Positions 1 to 8,623 of a DNA stretch of 64,000 nucleotides are shown one piece after another (position 1 is the stretch's first letter; every line of letters begins with the position of its first letter). The stretch is from UBA5216 sp043743335 (GTDB lineage: Bacteria > Pseudomonadota > Gammaproteobacteria > Burkholderiales > SG8-41), in contig JAYTWR010000125.1 in the NCBI GenBank assembly GCA_043743335.1, forward strand, positions 1 through 64,000, read 5' to 3'. Position numbers and translations under genes: made by a program. The notes below the pieces were generated by a model. It ran no database searches. It saw only the letters and a list, made by a program, of their open reading frames with translations, and was not told the DNA's origin.

Positions 1-39
1 CCCTCCGGGAGAGGGTGGCGCGCAGCGCCGGGTGAGGGA
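1..39. repeat. Partial dispersed intergenic repeat, cut by window edge
   Basis: The window opens in a run of CCCTCCGGGAGAGGG, GGCGCGCAGCGCC and GGGTGAGGG. This resembles a short GC-rich extragenic repeat common between genes in beta- and gammaproteobacteria. GGCGCGCAGCGCC can fold on itself. The left end is missing, so full length and orientation are unknown. Confidence 0.5.
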
Positions 40-81
40 AGCTTTTGACTTTCCATAGAGGCTGAATAGAGACAAAAAAAT

Positions 82-100
82 AATAAAATCAATTAGTTAC
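82..100 (-). repeat. 19-bp dispersed border repeat, exact copy
   Basis: Reads AATAAAATCAATTAGTTAC on the + strand, the reverse complement of the window-wide 19-mer. It lies 54 bp before the first gene and includes a WATCAANNNNTTR match (IHF-type). Confidence 0.9.
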
Positions 101-110
101 ATAACACCCT

Positions 111-154
111 CGTCTACATCTCGCCTACCCCTCGCCTACCCATCGTCTACTCCT
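111..154 (+). repeat. Four 11-bp tandem repeats abutting a start codon
   Basis: Units are CGTCTACATCT, CGCCTACCCCT, CGCCTACCCAT and CGTCTACTCCT. The last base of the fourth unit directly precedes the ATG at 155. The 11-bp period is close to one helical turn. No Shine-Dalgarno sequence is visible in the repeats, so they replace the usual ribosome-binding region of the next gene. Confidence 0.75.
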
Positions 155-679
155 ATGGCACGACTACCCTTCATTTCCGACAGCGATGCGCCACGCGCCG
201 ACCTCATCTCCAAACTCAAAGATGCGCGCGGCGGACGGCTGCTGAATCTATATCGCGTGCTACTGCACAGCCCATCGTTCGCCGAGGCGTGGCAGGCGTT
301 TAATCAGGTCATTCGTTTTCACAGCGCGCTCGACGAGCAGGCCCGTGAGCTGGCTATTTTGCGCGTGTCACAACTGAACGGCGCAGACTATCAATTCAAG
401 CTCCATGCCGAAAAATACGCCCCTGCCGTCAACATCACGCCGCAGCAAATTGCAGCGCTCGACGGCAGCGAGAATTCCAGTCTGTTCCTGCCCGCACATC
501 GCGCGCTGCTCGGCTACACGCGCGCCATGACGCGCGACATTGAAGTGCCCGACGCCGTTTTCGATCGACTGAAATTACACTACAACGAGCAGCAAATCGT
601 CGAGCTCACGGTACTCGTCGGTGCCTATAATATGCACACTCGCGTGGGTCGCGCCCTGCGCCTTGATCCGGAAGCTTGA
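155..679 (+). CDS. Carboxymuconolactone decarboxylase-family protein lacking redox cysteines
   Basis: 174 aa, all-helical AhpD/CMD fold. The family core is seen as LDEQARELAILRVSQL followed by NGADYQFKLHAEKY (about residues 55-88). The Glu and His positions of the family are kept, but the Cys-x-x-Cys of AhpD-type peroxidase members is absent. It therefore resembles the decarboxylase-like, non-redox branch. The ATG directly follows four 11-bp repeats and has no visible ribosome-binding site. It ends 5 bp before the dehydrogenase start, so the two are probably cotranscribed. A role in catabolism of an aromatic or dicarboxylic substrate is an inference from fold and neighbours; the substrate is unknown. 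Confidence 0.8.
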   Translation: MARLPFISDSDAPRADLISKLKDARGGRLLNLYRVLLHSPSFAEAWQAFNQVIRFHSALDEQARELAILRVSQLNGADYQFKLHAEKYAPAVNITPQQIAALDGSENSSLFLPAHRALLGYTRAMTRDIEVPDAVFDRLKLHYNEQQIVELTVLVGAYNMHTRVGRALRLDPEA

Positions 680-684
680 TCGCC

Positions 685-1770
685 ATGACCACCTGCCCTG
701 TCATCGTCGTCGAAGACGATCCGTTTCCACGCATGTTGAAAGCGTTTCTCGATCCTGCCATCGAGCCGCAACGCTTGGCCGCACTGGCAGATTTTTTTGC
801 TCACGATTTGCCGGATTTTGCCGGCTGGCTTGCGGAGTTGCGTGCGCTGGCCGGCCCGCTCTATCCCGCCGATGTGCGGTTGGTGAAAGATCAGGATGCG
901 CTGCGTGCCCAATTGCCTGCGGCACACGTTGTCGTCACTGAATCCTTTGAAATCGGCACAGCAGAAATCGCCCTCGCGCCGCAGCTCAAGGTGGTGCAAA
1001 AATACGGCACCTTGCTACGCGGTATTGATGTTGACGCCTGTGCTGCGCGTGGCATTTCGGTATTGCCCCTGCGCCGCCGCGCGAATATTTCCTGCGCCGA
1101 ACACGCGCTGATGCTGATGCTGGCGCTGTCGAAAAAACTGCATCGGCTACAGGGCCGTATCAGCATTGAGCAATTGCAGGCTGCCGGCTATTCGCCCAAA
1201 ATTTTTGACACCGGCTACACGCCCAACTCCGGCTGGCCGCGCGTGCAAGGGCTTTCTGTGTTGTACGGCACGACGCTGGGCATTATCGGTTTTGGCGAGA
1301 TAGGCCGCGAGATTGCGCTGCGCGCACACGCCTTCGGTATGCGCGTGCTGTGTACGCAACGCACGCCGATGAGCGCCGCTGAGCAGCGCGAATGGAACGT
1401 CACTTGGTGCGCGCCCGACACGCTGCTGCGTGAAAGCGATTGGGTGTGCATTCAACTGCCTGCCAACAGCGGCACGCGCCACTATCTCGATCACGCCCAA
1501 CTCGCGTTAATGAAACCCGGCACCAAGCTCATCAACGTCGCGCGCGCGCAGGTCGTCAATCGAGAGGCCCTGCTGGCCGCGTTGCGCTCAGGGCATCTCG
1601 GCGGGTTTGCGCTCGACCCGCTCTATGAAGAGCCAGGCCGTGCGGACGACGAGCTACTGCAGTTTGAAAACGTGATTCTCACACCACACGTCGCCGCCAT
1701 GCCGCGCCACAACGCGTTGGATGATTTCAGGGATTTGGTGCGTGGCCTAGCCGCACAAGGGGTAAACTAA
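685..1770 (+). CDS. D-isomer-specific 2-hydroxyacid dehydrogenase (NAD-dependent)
   Basis: 361 aa from the ATG at 685; a TTG at 676 overlapping the upstream stop is possible but less likely. The Rossmann nucleotide-binding motif is LGIIGFGEIGREIALRAHAF at about residues 191-210. The catalytic Arg lies in INVARAQVV and the active-site His in LTPHVAAMPRHN near the C-terminus, as in the D-lactate/phosphoglycerate dehydrogenase family. It would interconvert a 2-oxoacid and a D-2-hydroxyacid in the cytoplasm; the substrate cannot be told. It forms a two-gene unit with the preceding CMD-fold gene. The final GGTAAACTAAA, which contains the stop codon, is repeated about 18 bp downstream and is followed by a small TTTACC complement. 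Confidence 0.88.
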   Translation: MTTCPVIVVEDDPFPRMLKAFLDPAIEPQRLAALADFFAHDLPDFAGWLAELRALAGPLYPADVRLVKDQDALRAQLPAAHVVVTESFEIGTAEIALAPQLKVVQKYGTLLRGIDVDACAARGISVLPLRRRANISCAEHALMLMLALSKKLHRLQGRISIEQLQAAGYSPKIFDTGYTPNSGWPRVQGLSVLYGTTLGIIGFGEIGREIALRAHAFGMRVLCTQRTPMSAAEQREWNVTWCAPDTLLRESDWVCIQLPANSGTRHYLDHAQLALMKPGTKLINVARAQVVNREALLAALRSGHLGGFALDPLYEEPGRADDELLQFENVILTPHVAAMPRHNALDDFRDLVRGLAAQGVN

Positions 1771-1796
1771 AACAAGAGGTAAACTAAATTTACCTT

Positions 1797-1813
1797 TAAA
1801 ATCAATTAGTTAC
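1797..1813 (-). repeat. 19-bp border repeat, near-exact copy
   Basis: TAAAATCAATTAGTTAC, with TTT in place of AAT at the outer end. It lies between convergent genes, 32 bp past the stop of the leftward membrane-protein gene. Confidence 0.85.
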
Positions 1814-1845
1814 ATAGATACCATAGCCACCATAGCGACCAAGCG

Positions 1846-2190
1846 CTACGTTTTCTTGTCACTATCGGCTTGCGGCGTTGGCGCTTCACCGGTTAATTCC
1901 GGCGGTGGCGGTGGATCCATACCCATCCCGCGCAACACCCACGCCATGGCAAAGCCCGCCAACAGAGGCCACCAATGCTTCATCACCCCTGCAAGCACGC
2001 CCGCAGTCACAAAGGTAATGCCCAGCAGCAGCAAGCCGTGATGTTTGGTGCGCGTATACGCGAAAAAAAGCGCTAAACCCCAGCAGCCGTACATCAAGGC
2101 AAAGCTGTAGACCACCCACTCCAGCGGCACGCGCCCGGAATAGACTGCGCCGCCCACGCCCAACAGCAACCCGCCGATAACCCACTTCAT
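1846..2190 (-). CDS. Small multi-pass membrane protein of unknown function
   Basis: 114 aa from the ATG at 2190; an upstream TTG at 2196 is also in frame. Four hydrophobic stretches are visible: WVIGGLLLGVGGAVYSG, VVYSFALMYGCWGLALFFAY, LLLLGITFVTAGVLAGVM and WPLLAGFAMAWVLRGMG. A soluble proline-rich tail (DPPPPPELTGEAP) with a charged end follows. It is a predicted inner-membrane protein with no recognised family. It runs against the upstream dehydrogenase and is divergent from the MFS gene, with 64 bp between the starts. Confidence 0.7.
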   Translation of the reverse strand: MKWVIGGLLLGVGGAVYSGRVPLEWVVYSFALMYGCWGLALFFAYTRTKHHGLLLLGITFVTAGVLAGVMKHWWPLLAGFAMAWVLRGMGMDPPPPPELTGEAPTPQADSDKKT

Positions 2191-2254
2191 GCGCAAACCC
2201 GTCTAAAAAGAAAGCGCGATTCTACACCGCGCGCGCCCGTGATATAACGCCTCC

Positions 2255-3472
2255 ATGACTGCTGCGAACCTTGCCGTGAACCCTGCCGTGAATCAAAAGC
2301 GCACCCTCAAAACCTGCTGCGGCGCGCACATTATTCACGACGGCTTGTCGGATGTGAGCTACGTGCTGCTGCCGCTGCTGGCGCAAACCTTTGGTCTGAA
2401 TCTGACGCAAGTGGGCACCATCCGCACCGCGCACCGGGTAGCGATGGCAGCCTTTCAGTTGCCCGCCGGGCTGATCGCCGAGCGCTTTGGCGAGCGCAAT
2501 CTGCTCGCGCTGGGCACGCTGCTTGCGGGCTTGGCGTTTCTGGCGCTGGGCTTTGCCAATGGCTATTGGATGATCCTCATTGCGCTATTTTTTGCGGGCA
2601 TGGGTTCGGCTGTGCAGCATCCGCTGTCGTCCACCATTATTTCGCACGCCTATCCGGGCGAAGGCCGCCGCACCGCGCTGGGCACCTACAACTTTGCCGG
2701 CGACGTGGGCAAGTTTCTCTTTGGCGGCATTGTCAGCCTGTGCGTGCTCATGAGCATTTCATGGCAAGCGCCTGTGGTGGCGTTCGGCGTCGCCACCGTG
2801 CTGGCGGCGTTGATTATTTTCATGTGGATCGCCAACACCCACACGCGCTCCGCCAGCGGCGCAAAACCCAAAATCGAAGGCTGGGGCATACGCAACAAGC
2901 CCGCGTTTGCGGCACTGTGTCTGGTGGATATGATCGACAGCATGACGCGCACTGGCTTTCTCACCTTCATTGCGTTTTTACTCATTGCCAAAGGCGTACC
3001 CGACGGCTGGGCTGCGCTGGCGGTGCCGCTGGTGCTGGTCGGCGGCATGGCAGGAAAATATTTCTGCGGGGTGCTGGCTGAAAAGGTTGGCGTGATCCGC
3101 ACCATCGTCATCACCGAAGCCGCCACCGGCGTCGGCATCCTCGCCACACTGGCGCTGCCCGGCATGGCGACGTTTATTTTGCTGCCGCTGGTGGGCGTGA
3201 TGCTGCAAGGCACCTCCAGCGTGATTTACGGCACCATCGGCGATTTGGTGGAAGACGAAAAACTGCCGCGTGCCTTTGCGATGGTTTATACCGTCGGATC
3301 GGTGAGCGGCATCATTGCGCCCATCGGCTACGGCCTGCTGGGCGACGCTATCGGCATCGAAAAAACCATTGCTATTTCCGGTGTGCTGGTGCTGCTCACG
3401 CTGCCGCTGGCGCTGGTGCTGCGCGCGGCAATCGCGCGCAAACCCCCGGCACGCAAGCCCGACGCTGTGTGA
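2255..3472 (+). CDS. MFS transporter, fosmidomycin-resistance (Fsr)-like
   Basis: 405 aa with about 12 hydrophobic segments. The N-terminal signature AHIIHDGLSDVSYVLLPLLA at about residues 24-43 is typical of the Fsr subgroup of the major facilitator superfamily. The loop LPAGLIAERFGERNLLALG is the usual cytoplasmic loop between helices 2 and 3. It is a predicted inner-membrane, proton-coupled exporter. Members have been tied to fosmidomycin and other drug efflux, but the true substrate here is open. It is followed 48 bp later by a CMD/AhpD-like gene on the same strand. Confidence 0.82.
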   Translation: MTAANLAVNPAVNQKRTLKTCCGAHIIHDGLSDVSYVLLPLLAQTFGLNLTQVGTIRTAHRVAMAAFQLPAGLIAERFGERNLLALGTLLAGLAFLALGFANGYWMILIALFFAGMGSAVQHPLSSTIISHAYPGEGRRTALGTYNFAGDVGKFLFGGIVSLCVLMSISWQAPVVAFGVATVLAALIIFMWIANTHTRSASGAKPKIEGWGIRNKPAFAALCLVDMIDSMTRTGFLTFIAFLLIAKGVPDGWAALAVPLVLVGGMAGKYFCGVLAEKVGVIRTIVITEAATGVGILATLALPGMATFILLPLVGVMLQGTSSVIYGTIGDLVEDEKLPRAFAMVYTVGSVSGIIAPIGYGLLGDAIGIEKTIAISGVLVLLTLPLALVLRAAIARKPPARKPDAV

Positions 3473-3520
3473 GCACGCAGTACCATGACGCCCCTGTAAC
3501 GAAATCCACTGAGAAACATC

Positions 3521-4174
3521 ATGGCCAAACAACGCATCAGCTACGTGCCGCTGGACAAAATGACGCCCGAAATGCGCGCCGAAATGGAACGCTGCGCCCG
3601 CGAAGGCACGCCGCGCCCGGAAAGTTCTGCTGTGCGCGCGCACGTGCACGACTGTTTCTGGTTTTTCGCTAATTCGTGGGACAGCATTTTTCGCAACGGC
3701 GTGCTGGAGCATGCCATCAAAGAACTGTGCCGCGTGTATGTATCGCGCTCGGTGATTTGTGAATTCTGCGGCAACCAGCGCTCTATCAAAGGCGCGAATC
3801 AGGGCCTGAAAGAAACCCACTACGACGACTTGGTCGAGTTCGAAAAATCCACCCAATACAACGAACGTCAAAAAGCCGCGCTCACGCTGGCTGAAGCCAT
3901 CGTCTGGCGTCTCGATACCGACGACGCCTTCTGGGAACGCCTGCGCAAGCAATTCACCGAAGCGGAAATCGTCGAACTCGGCTGCGCCATCGGTTTAACC
4001 CACGGCCAACAAAGCTTTTTGCGCCTACTAAATATTGATCACCATCAGGTGATGGCCGGCACAGCAGGGTCTATGGCACCGGGCGCTGAAACGGCTGAAG
4101 CGCTGGCCAAGCTTAAGGCGTCGCCGGACTATTGGGCCAAGCGTGGGGCTACGGCTAAGAAAAATGCGGCTTGA
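3521..4174 (+). CDS. Carboxymuconolactone decarboxylase / AhpD-like protein with CxxC
   Basis: 217 aa. The core AIKELCRVYVSRSVICEFCGNQRS (about residues 66-89) carries Glu and the Cys-x-x-Cys pair of AhpD-like alkylhydroperoxidase-fold proteins; Arg stands where many members have His. This contrasts with the Cys-free homologue at 155. The second half (IVELGCAIGLTHGQQSFLRLLNI) completes the helical fold. A thiol-based redox or hydroperoxide-reducing role fits the motif, but many such proteins are uncharacterised. The start is ATG after GAGAAACATC, a weak ribosome-binding site. Confidence 0.8.
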   Translation: MAKQRISYVPLDKMTPEMRAEMERCAREGTPRPESSAVRAHVHDCFWFFANSWDSIFRNGVLEHAIKELCRVYVSRSVICEFCGNQRSIKGANQGLKETHYDDLVEFEKSTQYNERQKAALTLAEAIVWRLDTDDAFWERLRKQFTEAEIVELGCAIGLTHGQQSFLRLLNIDHHQVMAGTAGSMAPGAETAEALAKLKASPDYWAKRGATAKKNAA

Positions 4175-4273
4175 GGCGGGGCGAATCACCGCTATCGCAG
4201 CGTAGACGTCGTTACGGATCGCTCGCTGGAAGGCAATCCGACACTGCCCCCCTAGCGACCGCTGAAGCCGAAG

Positions 4274-5254
4274 CTACTCCGCCTTAGCGCCCGTCTCCCG
4301 CACCAACGCACCCCACTTGGTCGTCTCCACCGCCAGAAACGCTGCAAACGCCTTGGGCGAAGCTGACGGTGTGATGTCGATGGTGTCGTTCATCAACGGC
4401 TCGCGCACGTCGGGCATTTGCAGCGCGGTCGAAAAATCTTTGTGCAGTTTGCTGACGATAGCCACGGGCGTGCGGGCGGGCACGAGCAGGCCGTACCACG
4501 CCGCCGCTTCAAAACCGGGGTAACCTGATTCATTCATGGTAGGAATATCCGCCATCGCCGGTGAGCGCTTTAGCGTGGTGACCGCCAGCGCACGCAGCCG
4601 GCCCGCGCGGATGTGCGGCAGCGCGGTTGCTGAGCCGAAGGTCAGTTGCACGCGCCCGGCGATGAGATCGAGCACCACAGCGCCGCCGCCTTTGTACGGC
4701 ACATGCACGATGTTGATGCCCGCCATTTTGCGAAACAATTCACCCGCCAAATGTTGGGACGAACCCACGCCCGCCGAGCCATAGCTGTAGCTGCCCGGCT
4801 TGGCCTTTGCCAGCGCAGCGATTTCTTGCGGATTCTTGGCCGTGATCGGCGGGTAAATCGCGAGAATATTGGGCACCTCGTTCAGCTTGGTGACGGGCTC
4901 AAAGTCTTTGATCGATTCATACGGCAGCTTGCGAAACGCCGGGTTGATGGCGTGCGCGGGGCTGATCACCAGCATGGTGTAGCCGTCCGGCGGTGCTTTG
5001 GCGACGATGTCCGTGCCGAGCACCCCGCCCGCGCCACTGCGCGGATCGACAACGACTTGCCGGCCCCACATTTCAGTCAGCTTGGGTGCCACCAGACGCG
5101 CCGTCATATCCGGCGCGCCGCCGGGTGCGCCAAACGACAGCACCAAGCGCACCGGGCGTGTGGGCCAAGCTTCAGCAGCCAAGGCGTCCGCAGTGGCAAC
5201 GCGCAAGGCGCACGCAGTTAACACCAATACCAGCCATGAATTGCGCAAGTTCAT
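4274..5254 (-). CDS. Bug/TctC-family periplasmic substrate-binding protein
   Basis: 326 aa. The signal peptide MNLRNSWLVLVLTACALRVATADALA is followed by the mature start EAWPTRPVRLVLSFGAPGG. Family landmarks: the GAPD loop that contacts the ligand carboxylate, QVVVDPRSGAGGVLGTDIVA, the PDGYTM turn, IVHVPYKGGGA, and LRALAVTTLKRSPAMADIPT. The Venus-flytrap fold binds small carboxylates in the periplasm. Classic members feed a TctAB permease, but no tctA or tctB occurs in this window, so it is an orphan receptor. The ligand is unknown. A copy of the 19-bp repeat lies 18 bp upstream of the start. Confidence 0.9.
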   Translation of the reverse strand: MNLRNSWLVLVLTACALRVATADALAAEAWPTRPVRLVLSFGAPGGAPDMTARLVAPKLTEMWGRQVVVDPRSGAGGVLGTDIVAKAPPDGYTMLVISPAHAINPAFRKLPYESIKDFEPVTKLNEVPNILAIYPPITAKNPQEIAALAKAKPGSYSYGSAGVGSSQHLAGELFRKMAGINIVHVPYKGGGAVVLDLIAGRVQLTFGSATALPHIRAGRLRALAVTTLKRSPAMADIPTMNESGYPGFEAAAWYGLLVPARTPVAIVSKLHKDFSTALQMPDVREPLMNDTIDITPSASPKAFAAFLAVETTKWGALVRETGAKAE

Positions 5255-5271
5255 AAGTAACCGAACACAAC

Positions 5272-5290
5272 GTAACTAATTGATTTAATT
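5272..5290 (+). repeat. 19-bp border repeat, one-base variant
   Basis: GTAACTAATTGATTTAATT, followed by more AT-rich sequence (GAATTTATTGTATTTATATT). It sits in the 117-bp gap upstream of the leftward Bug gene, where it could overlap promoter DNA. Confidence 0.88.
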
Positions 5291-5371
5291 GAATTTATTG
5301 TATTTATATTATAACAACACTCACACAACCATCACACAACCATCACCGTCGCACGCCTGCGACCGCCCAAC

Positions 5372-6334
5372 TTAGCGCCGCCGTATCCAAAACGAACCCA
5401 CCGGATGGCGCGCCACATCAAACGACGGAATCAGTTCGCGCATTAACTCGGGATGCTTTCGCGCAATGGCATGCATCGGCAACATGACTTCGAACGCCTT
5501 GTTGTAGAACAGGAACGCCTCCAACATGTATTGCTCGTTCCAGAAAAACCGGCTGTCCCGCATCCAGGTCTCCGGGTACTCGTGCGGCGTAAAAATATCG
5601 TGTACATGAATCAACACGCCCGGCGCGAGCGCGGGCAATACGGATAGCAACTCATAGACCGTATCGCTGCCGATTTTGACGGTATGACTGGAGTCAATAA
5701 ACAGAATATCGTTGGCCTTGAGTGAGGCAAATTCTGCGATGTCGATTTTTTGCACGAATTTAGCTTCCATGCGCGTCAACTCAGCCGGTGCCGGGCTCAG
5801 ATACGCGGGCGGATACGGTTCAATCGCCACAAACTCGCAGTCGTAAGTCGGCGTTTCCTGCCGGTTCGCGCGTATCGCTTGGCACATGAGCAGCGTGGAA
5901 TAACCGGAGCCAATTTCAATGATCTTGCCGGGTTTCTTGTCACGGATCATGGAATACAACACATCCGCGTCGCCACGGCCATAAGCCTGATTGTCCAGCG
6001 TATACACACCCTGGGGCGGATTGCCTTCCTTGCGCAGCGCTTCGCACTCCGCGCGGTACGGCGGCATCAATGACTTGAGCCGCTCTACCGATGCGTCAAA
6101 TTGCAGATCGAGTGCGTCGAGCGGGCGCTCCCGCGTCCACTGATCCGCCGGAAAATTCTGCGTATCCGGCAGCGGCGTGTAGTGATGCACTGGCAGGATA
6201 TGCAACCCCTGCTTTTCGACTTCATCAAACAGCGTCCTCCAGCCAGTGAAATAGCCGTCATACCAGCCGGTGGCCTTGAGCAATTTGACTGCCGCGCGCA
6301 CAGCCGCGCGCTTGAGATGCCAACTGATATCCAT
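5372..6334 (-). CDS. Class I SAM-dependent methyltransferase (Methyltransf_24 type)
   Basis: 320 aa. The SAM-binding motif I is KIIEIGSGYSTLLMCQAIRA (about residues 134-153). The acidic loop after strand 2 is VAIEPYPP. Strand 4 is DILFIDSSHTVKIGSDT, typical of the methyltransferases found with sugar or polysaccharide modification. No signal peptide is seen, so it is probably cytoplasmic. The methyl acceptor cannot be deduced. The gene stands alone between a Bug gene and a cupin on the same strand, with gaps of 117 and 88 bp, so operon membership is doubtful. Confidence 0.85.
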   Translation of the reverse strand: MDISWHLKRAAVRAAVKLLKATGWYDGYFTGWRTLFDEVEKQGLHILPVHHYTPLPDTQNFPADQWTRERPLDALDLQFDASVERLKSLMPPYRAECEALRKEGNPPQGVYTLDNQAYGRGDADVLYSMIRDKKPGKIIEIGSGYSTLLMCQAIRANRQETPTYDCEFVAIEPYPPAYLSPAPAELTRMEAKFVQKIDIAEFASLKANDILFIDSSHTVKIGSDTVYELLSVLPALAPGVLIHVHDIFTPHEYPETWMRDSRFFWNEQYMLEAFLFYNKAFEVMLPMHAIARKHPELMRELIPSFDVARHPVGSFWIRRR

Positions 6335-6422
6335 GCGTTATTGCTCCGTAGTTAAAGCACGTACAACAAACCGGTTATTACGTTTCCCGACCGACTATTC
6401 CACCCAGCAGGTTCAAACCCGG

Positions 6423-6962
6423 CTAACGAATAAACTGCTCGACGAATTTTTCACCCAAGCCCACCGCCTTATAGTGCGCACGCGCCTTGTCTAGCCGAGT
6501 GAACACGTCGTCGTAGCCGGTGGAAACGCCTTGCGGATCGACATACATCAAGCTGCCCGTCACCTGAAACAGCGTCATCATTTCGGTGCAGCCTTCGGGC
6601 ACCACCAAGGTGTGGGTCTCGCCCGGCGGCTCCCAAATATAGCTGCCCTCCTCGGCCACCCAATCGTGCTCAAGATAATGCCAGCGCCCCTTGAACACCC
6701 ACGCATGCACGCCGCCCGCATGACGATGGCGCGCAATCATGCCGGCTTTGGTGACGCGCATCACGTGCGTGTATTGGCCCTGCGTGACGTTAAATTGCAG
6801 CGGGCGCACCGCCACGTGCGCCGCCAGCGGCACCCAGACGCGCGGGTCAACGGCACCCATGGCGTCGTGAATCACCATATCGGGCCGCATATCGCGCGGC
6901 TGCGGCTTTTGAAAAGGCACGCGCTGCGGATCGGTTTCAGCCGATGTAAGCGGTTTGTTCAT
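6423..6962 (-). CDS. Cupin dioxygenase, 2,4'-dihydroxyacetophenone dioxygenase-like
   Basis: 179 aa. The metal-binding cupin motif is RHRHAGGVHAWVFKGRWHYLE (about residues 77-97). The second motif is GSYIWEPPGETHTLVVPEG. Together they supply three His ligands and a Glu for iron. The surrounding sequence (MMTLFQVTGSLMYVD) matches the 2,4'-dihydroxyacetophenone dioxygenase family, which cleaves a C-C bond next to a ketone in aromatic ketone breakdown. The family match is from memory and the substrate is not certain. The ATG is preceded by AAAGGGAG, a good ribosome-binding site. The Bug gene upstream on the same strand may supply the substrate. Confidence 0.8.
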   Translation of the reverse strand: MNKPLTSAETDPQRVPFQKPQPRDMRPDMVIHDAMGAVDPRVWVPLAAHVAVRPLQFNVTQGQYTHVMRVTKAGMIARHRHAGGVHAWVFKGRWHYLEHDWVAEEGSYIWEPPGETHTLVVPEGCTEMMTLFQVTGSLMYVDPQGVSTGYDDVFTRLDKARAHYKAVGLGEKFVEQFIR

Positions 6963-7063
6963 TGCGCACTCCCTTTAACCTAGAAACGGCAGTTGACCGC
7001 GCCCAATACGAGTAAGCCACTGAGGTATAGAGACAAATTCATGCGCTCCATTGTCACCAGTTT

Positions 7064-8029
7064 TTAATCAATTTTCACACCAATGCGACGAATCACCGGC
7101 CCCCATTTGTCGCTTTCCGACTGGATTAAATCGCGAAACGCTTCGGCCGTGCCCCCCACCGGATCAAGCCCGGCGGCGTTGAGCTTCGCGCGCGCGTCGG
7201 CGTCTTTCAGCGCGGCGTTCAGTTCGCGATTCAGTCGCGCGACAATCTCAGCAGGCGTGCCCGCCGGCACCAGCACGCCGTTCCAAGCCAGCGCTTCAAA
7301 TTTCGCGACACCGGCTTCCGCCACCGTCGGCAACTCCGGCGTCAGCGCATAGCGTGTCGCACCGGACACCGCCAACAACTTCACTTTGCCCGCTTTGGCA
7401 AGCGGCGTAATCGCCGTCGGCACGGCAAACAACAATTGCGTATCGTTACCCGCCACCGAAGTAATGGCGGGCGGCGAGCCGTTAAACGGCACATGCACCA
7501 TGTCGATACCCCCCATCGATTTCAGCAATTCCATAGACAAATGCGATGAACTGCCGTTGCCCACCGACGCATAACTTAATTTGCCGGGATTTCCTCTAGC
7601 GTACGCCAGCAGTTCCTTCAGCGTAGCAGCGGGCACGGCCACACTCACCGCCAACACATTGGGCTGGCTGGTCGTGGTAATCACCGGCAGCAAATCGCGG
7701 AACGGGTCGTACGGCAGCTTGGTGTACAGATGCGGGCCAAACGACAACGGCCCGTTGAACGACAACCCCAAGGTGTAGCCATCCGGCGCGCTTTTCGCCA
7801 CAAAATCCGTCGCCAGCGTGCCGCCCGCCCCTGCGCGATTTTCCACTAGCACCGGTTGGCGCAACGTGTCTTTGAGCTTGTCAGCGAGAATGCGGCCAAT
7901 CACGTCAATGGAGCTGCCCGCCGGGGCTGACATCACAAATTTCAGCGGCTTCGATGGCCAAGTCTGCGCGGCGGCGGGTTGCGCACACAAAACGCACAGC
8001 GCTGACATGACAGCCCAAGCGCGGGGCAT
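7064..8029 (-). CDS. Bug/TctC-family periplasmic binding protein
   Basis: 321 aa from the ATG at 8029, preceded by ACGGGGTGTG; a TTG at 8059 would add ten residues. Signal peptide MPRAWAVMSALCVLCAQPAAAQ. The usual GGxxD ligand loop is changed to APAGSSIDVIGR, so a Ser-Ile-Asp replaces the Gly-rich turn while Asp is kept. Other landmarks are normal (VENRAGAGGTLATDFVAKSA, MVHVPFNGSPP). An altered loop suggests ligand preference different from the other copies here. The coiled-coil gene just upstream ends 35 bp before this ATG, so both may share a transcript. Confidence 0.88.
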   Translation of the reverse strand: MPRAWAVMSALCVLCAQPAAAQTWPSKPLKFVMSAPAGSSIDVIGRILADKLKDTLRQPVLVENRAGAGGTLATDFVAKSAPDGYTLGLSFNGPLSFGPHLYTKLPYDPFRDLLPVITTTSQPNVLAVSVAVPAATLKELLAYARGNPGKLSYASVGNGSSSHLSMELLKSMGGIDMVHVPFNGSPPAITSVAGNDTQLLFAVPTAITPLAKAGKVKLLAVSGATRYALTPELPTVAEAGVAKFEALAWNGVLVPAGTPAEIVARLNRELNAALKDADARAKLNAAGLDPVGGTAEAFRDLIQSESDKWGPVIRRIGVKID

Positions 8030-8064
8030 CACACCCCGTTTAATCCGATCCAAAAGCAAAACCG

Positions 8065-8307
8065 TTAACCCTTTGTTTTCAGTTGCGCATTGTTCGCGGC
8101 GATAAATGCGCGGATGTCCGCTTCCTTATCCATCAGCTTGAGCCACTGCTCTTTGTACAGGGTCACCGGAAAGCGCCCCATGCCGTAGATCGACAACGCG
8201 CCTTTCTCACTGACTTTCATGCTAATACCACTCGCCGCGCCCTGTTTCAGCGCGGCGTTTTCGCTGCGCAGGCGTTCGAGTTCGGCTTTCAGGTCTTCAT
8301 CGGACAT
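8065..8307 (-). CDS. Small conserved protein with N-terminal coiled coil
   Basis: 80 aa. Residues 1-22 (MSDEDLKAELERLRSENAAL) form a heptad-rich helix. A compact basic domain follows: ISMKVSEKGALSIYGMGRFP and VTLYKEQWLKLMDKEADIRA. The second part resembles a short conserved domain seen in several bacterial proteins of unknown role; I cannot name a function. It is probably cytoplasmic and oligomeric through the helix. Its stop lies just before the Bug start, on the same strand. Confidence 0.7.
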   Translation of the reverse strand: MSDEDLKAELERLRSENAALKQGAASGISMKVSEKGALSIYGMGRFPVTLYKEQWLKLMDKEADIRAFIAANNAQLKTKG

Positions 8308-8623
8308 CTTGAGTCTCCGTCTTCGTTAAAGTTAAGGGGATGCCACGCTACCCCATTCTGACACGTCGGAGTGTAACGGCAGCGCTACGTTGCTTCAAAT
8401 TTGACGCGCCGGAAAATAACACGCAGCACCCAACCGCCCCTATCAAAGCCCCATGGCCAATATACCGTAACTATTTGTTTTAACGGGGTTTTTATAAACA
8501 GCCGCACGCGTCACGGCAACGGGTGGCCAAGGCTGCCGTAACCGCTACGCAAGCACCGCAGCAAAACACTTACAATCGGCTACTCTTTCTGAATTTCTAC
8601 CGCATCAAAATGCGACTATCGAC
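8308..8623. other. Intergenic region between divergent genes (316 bp)
   Basis: Spacer between the leftward coiled-coil gene and the rightward binding-protein gene. Apart from a decayed 19-bp repeat copy at 8467-8483 nothing can be named; promoters for both directions should lie here. Confidence 0.6.
8467..8483 (+). repeat. Decayed copy of the 19-bp border repeat
   Basis: GTAACTATTTGTTTTAA differs from the consensus at two positions within its first 17 bases. The IHF core is broken here. Confidence 0.5.
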
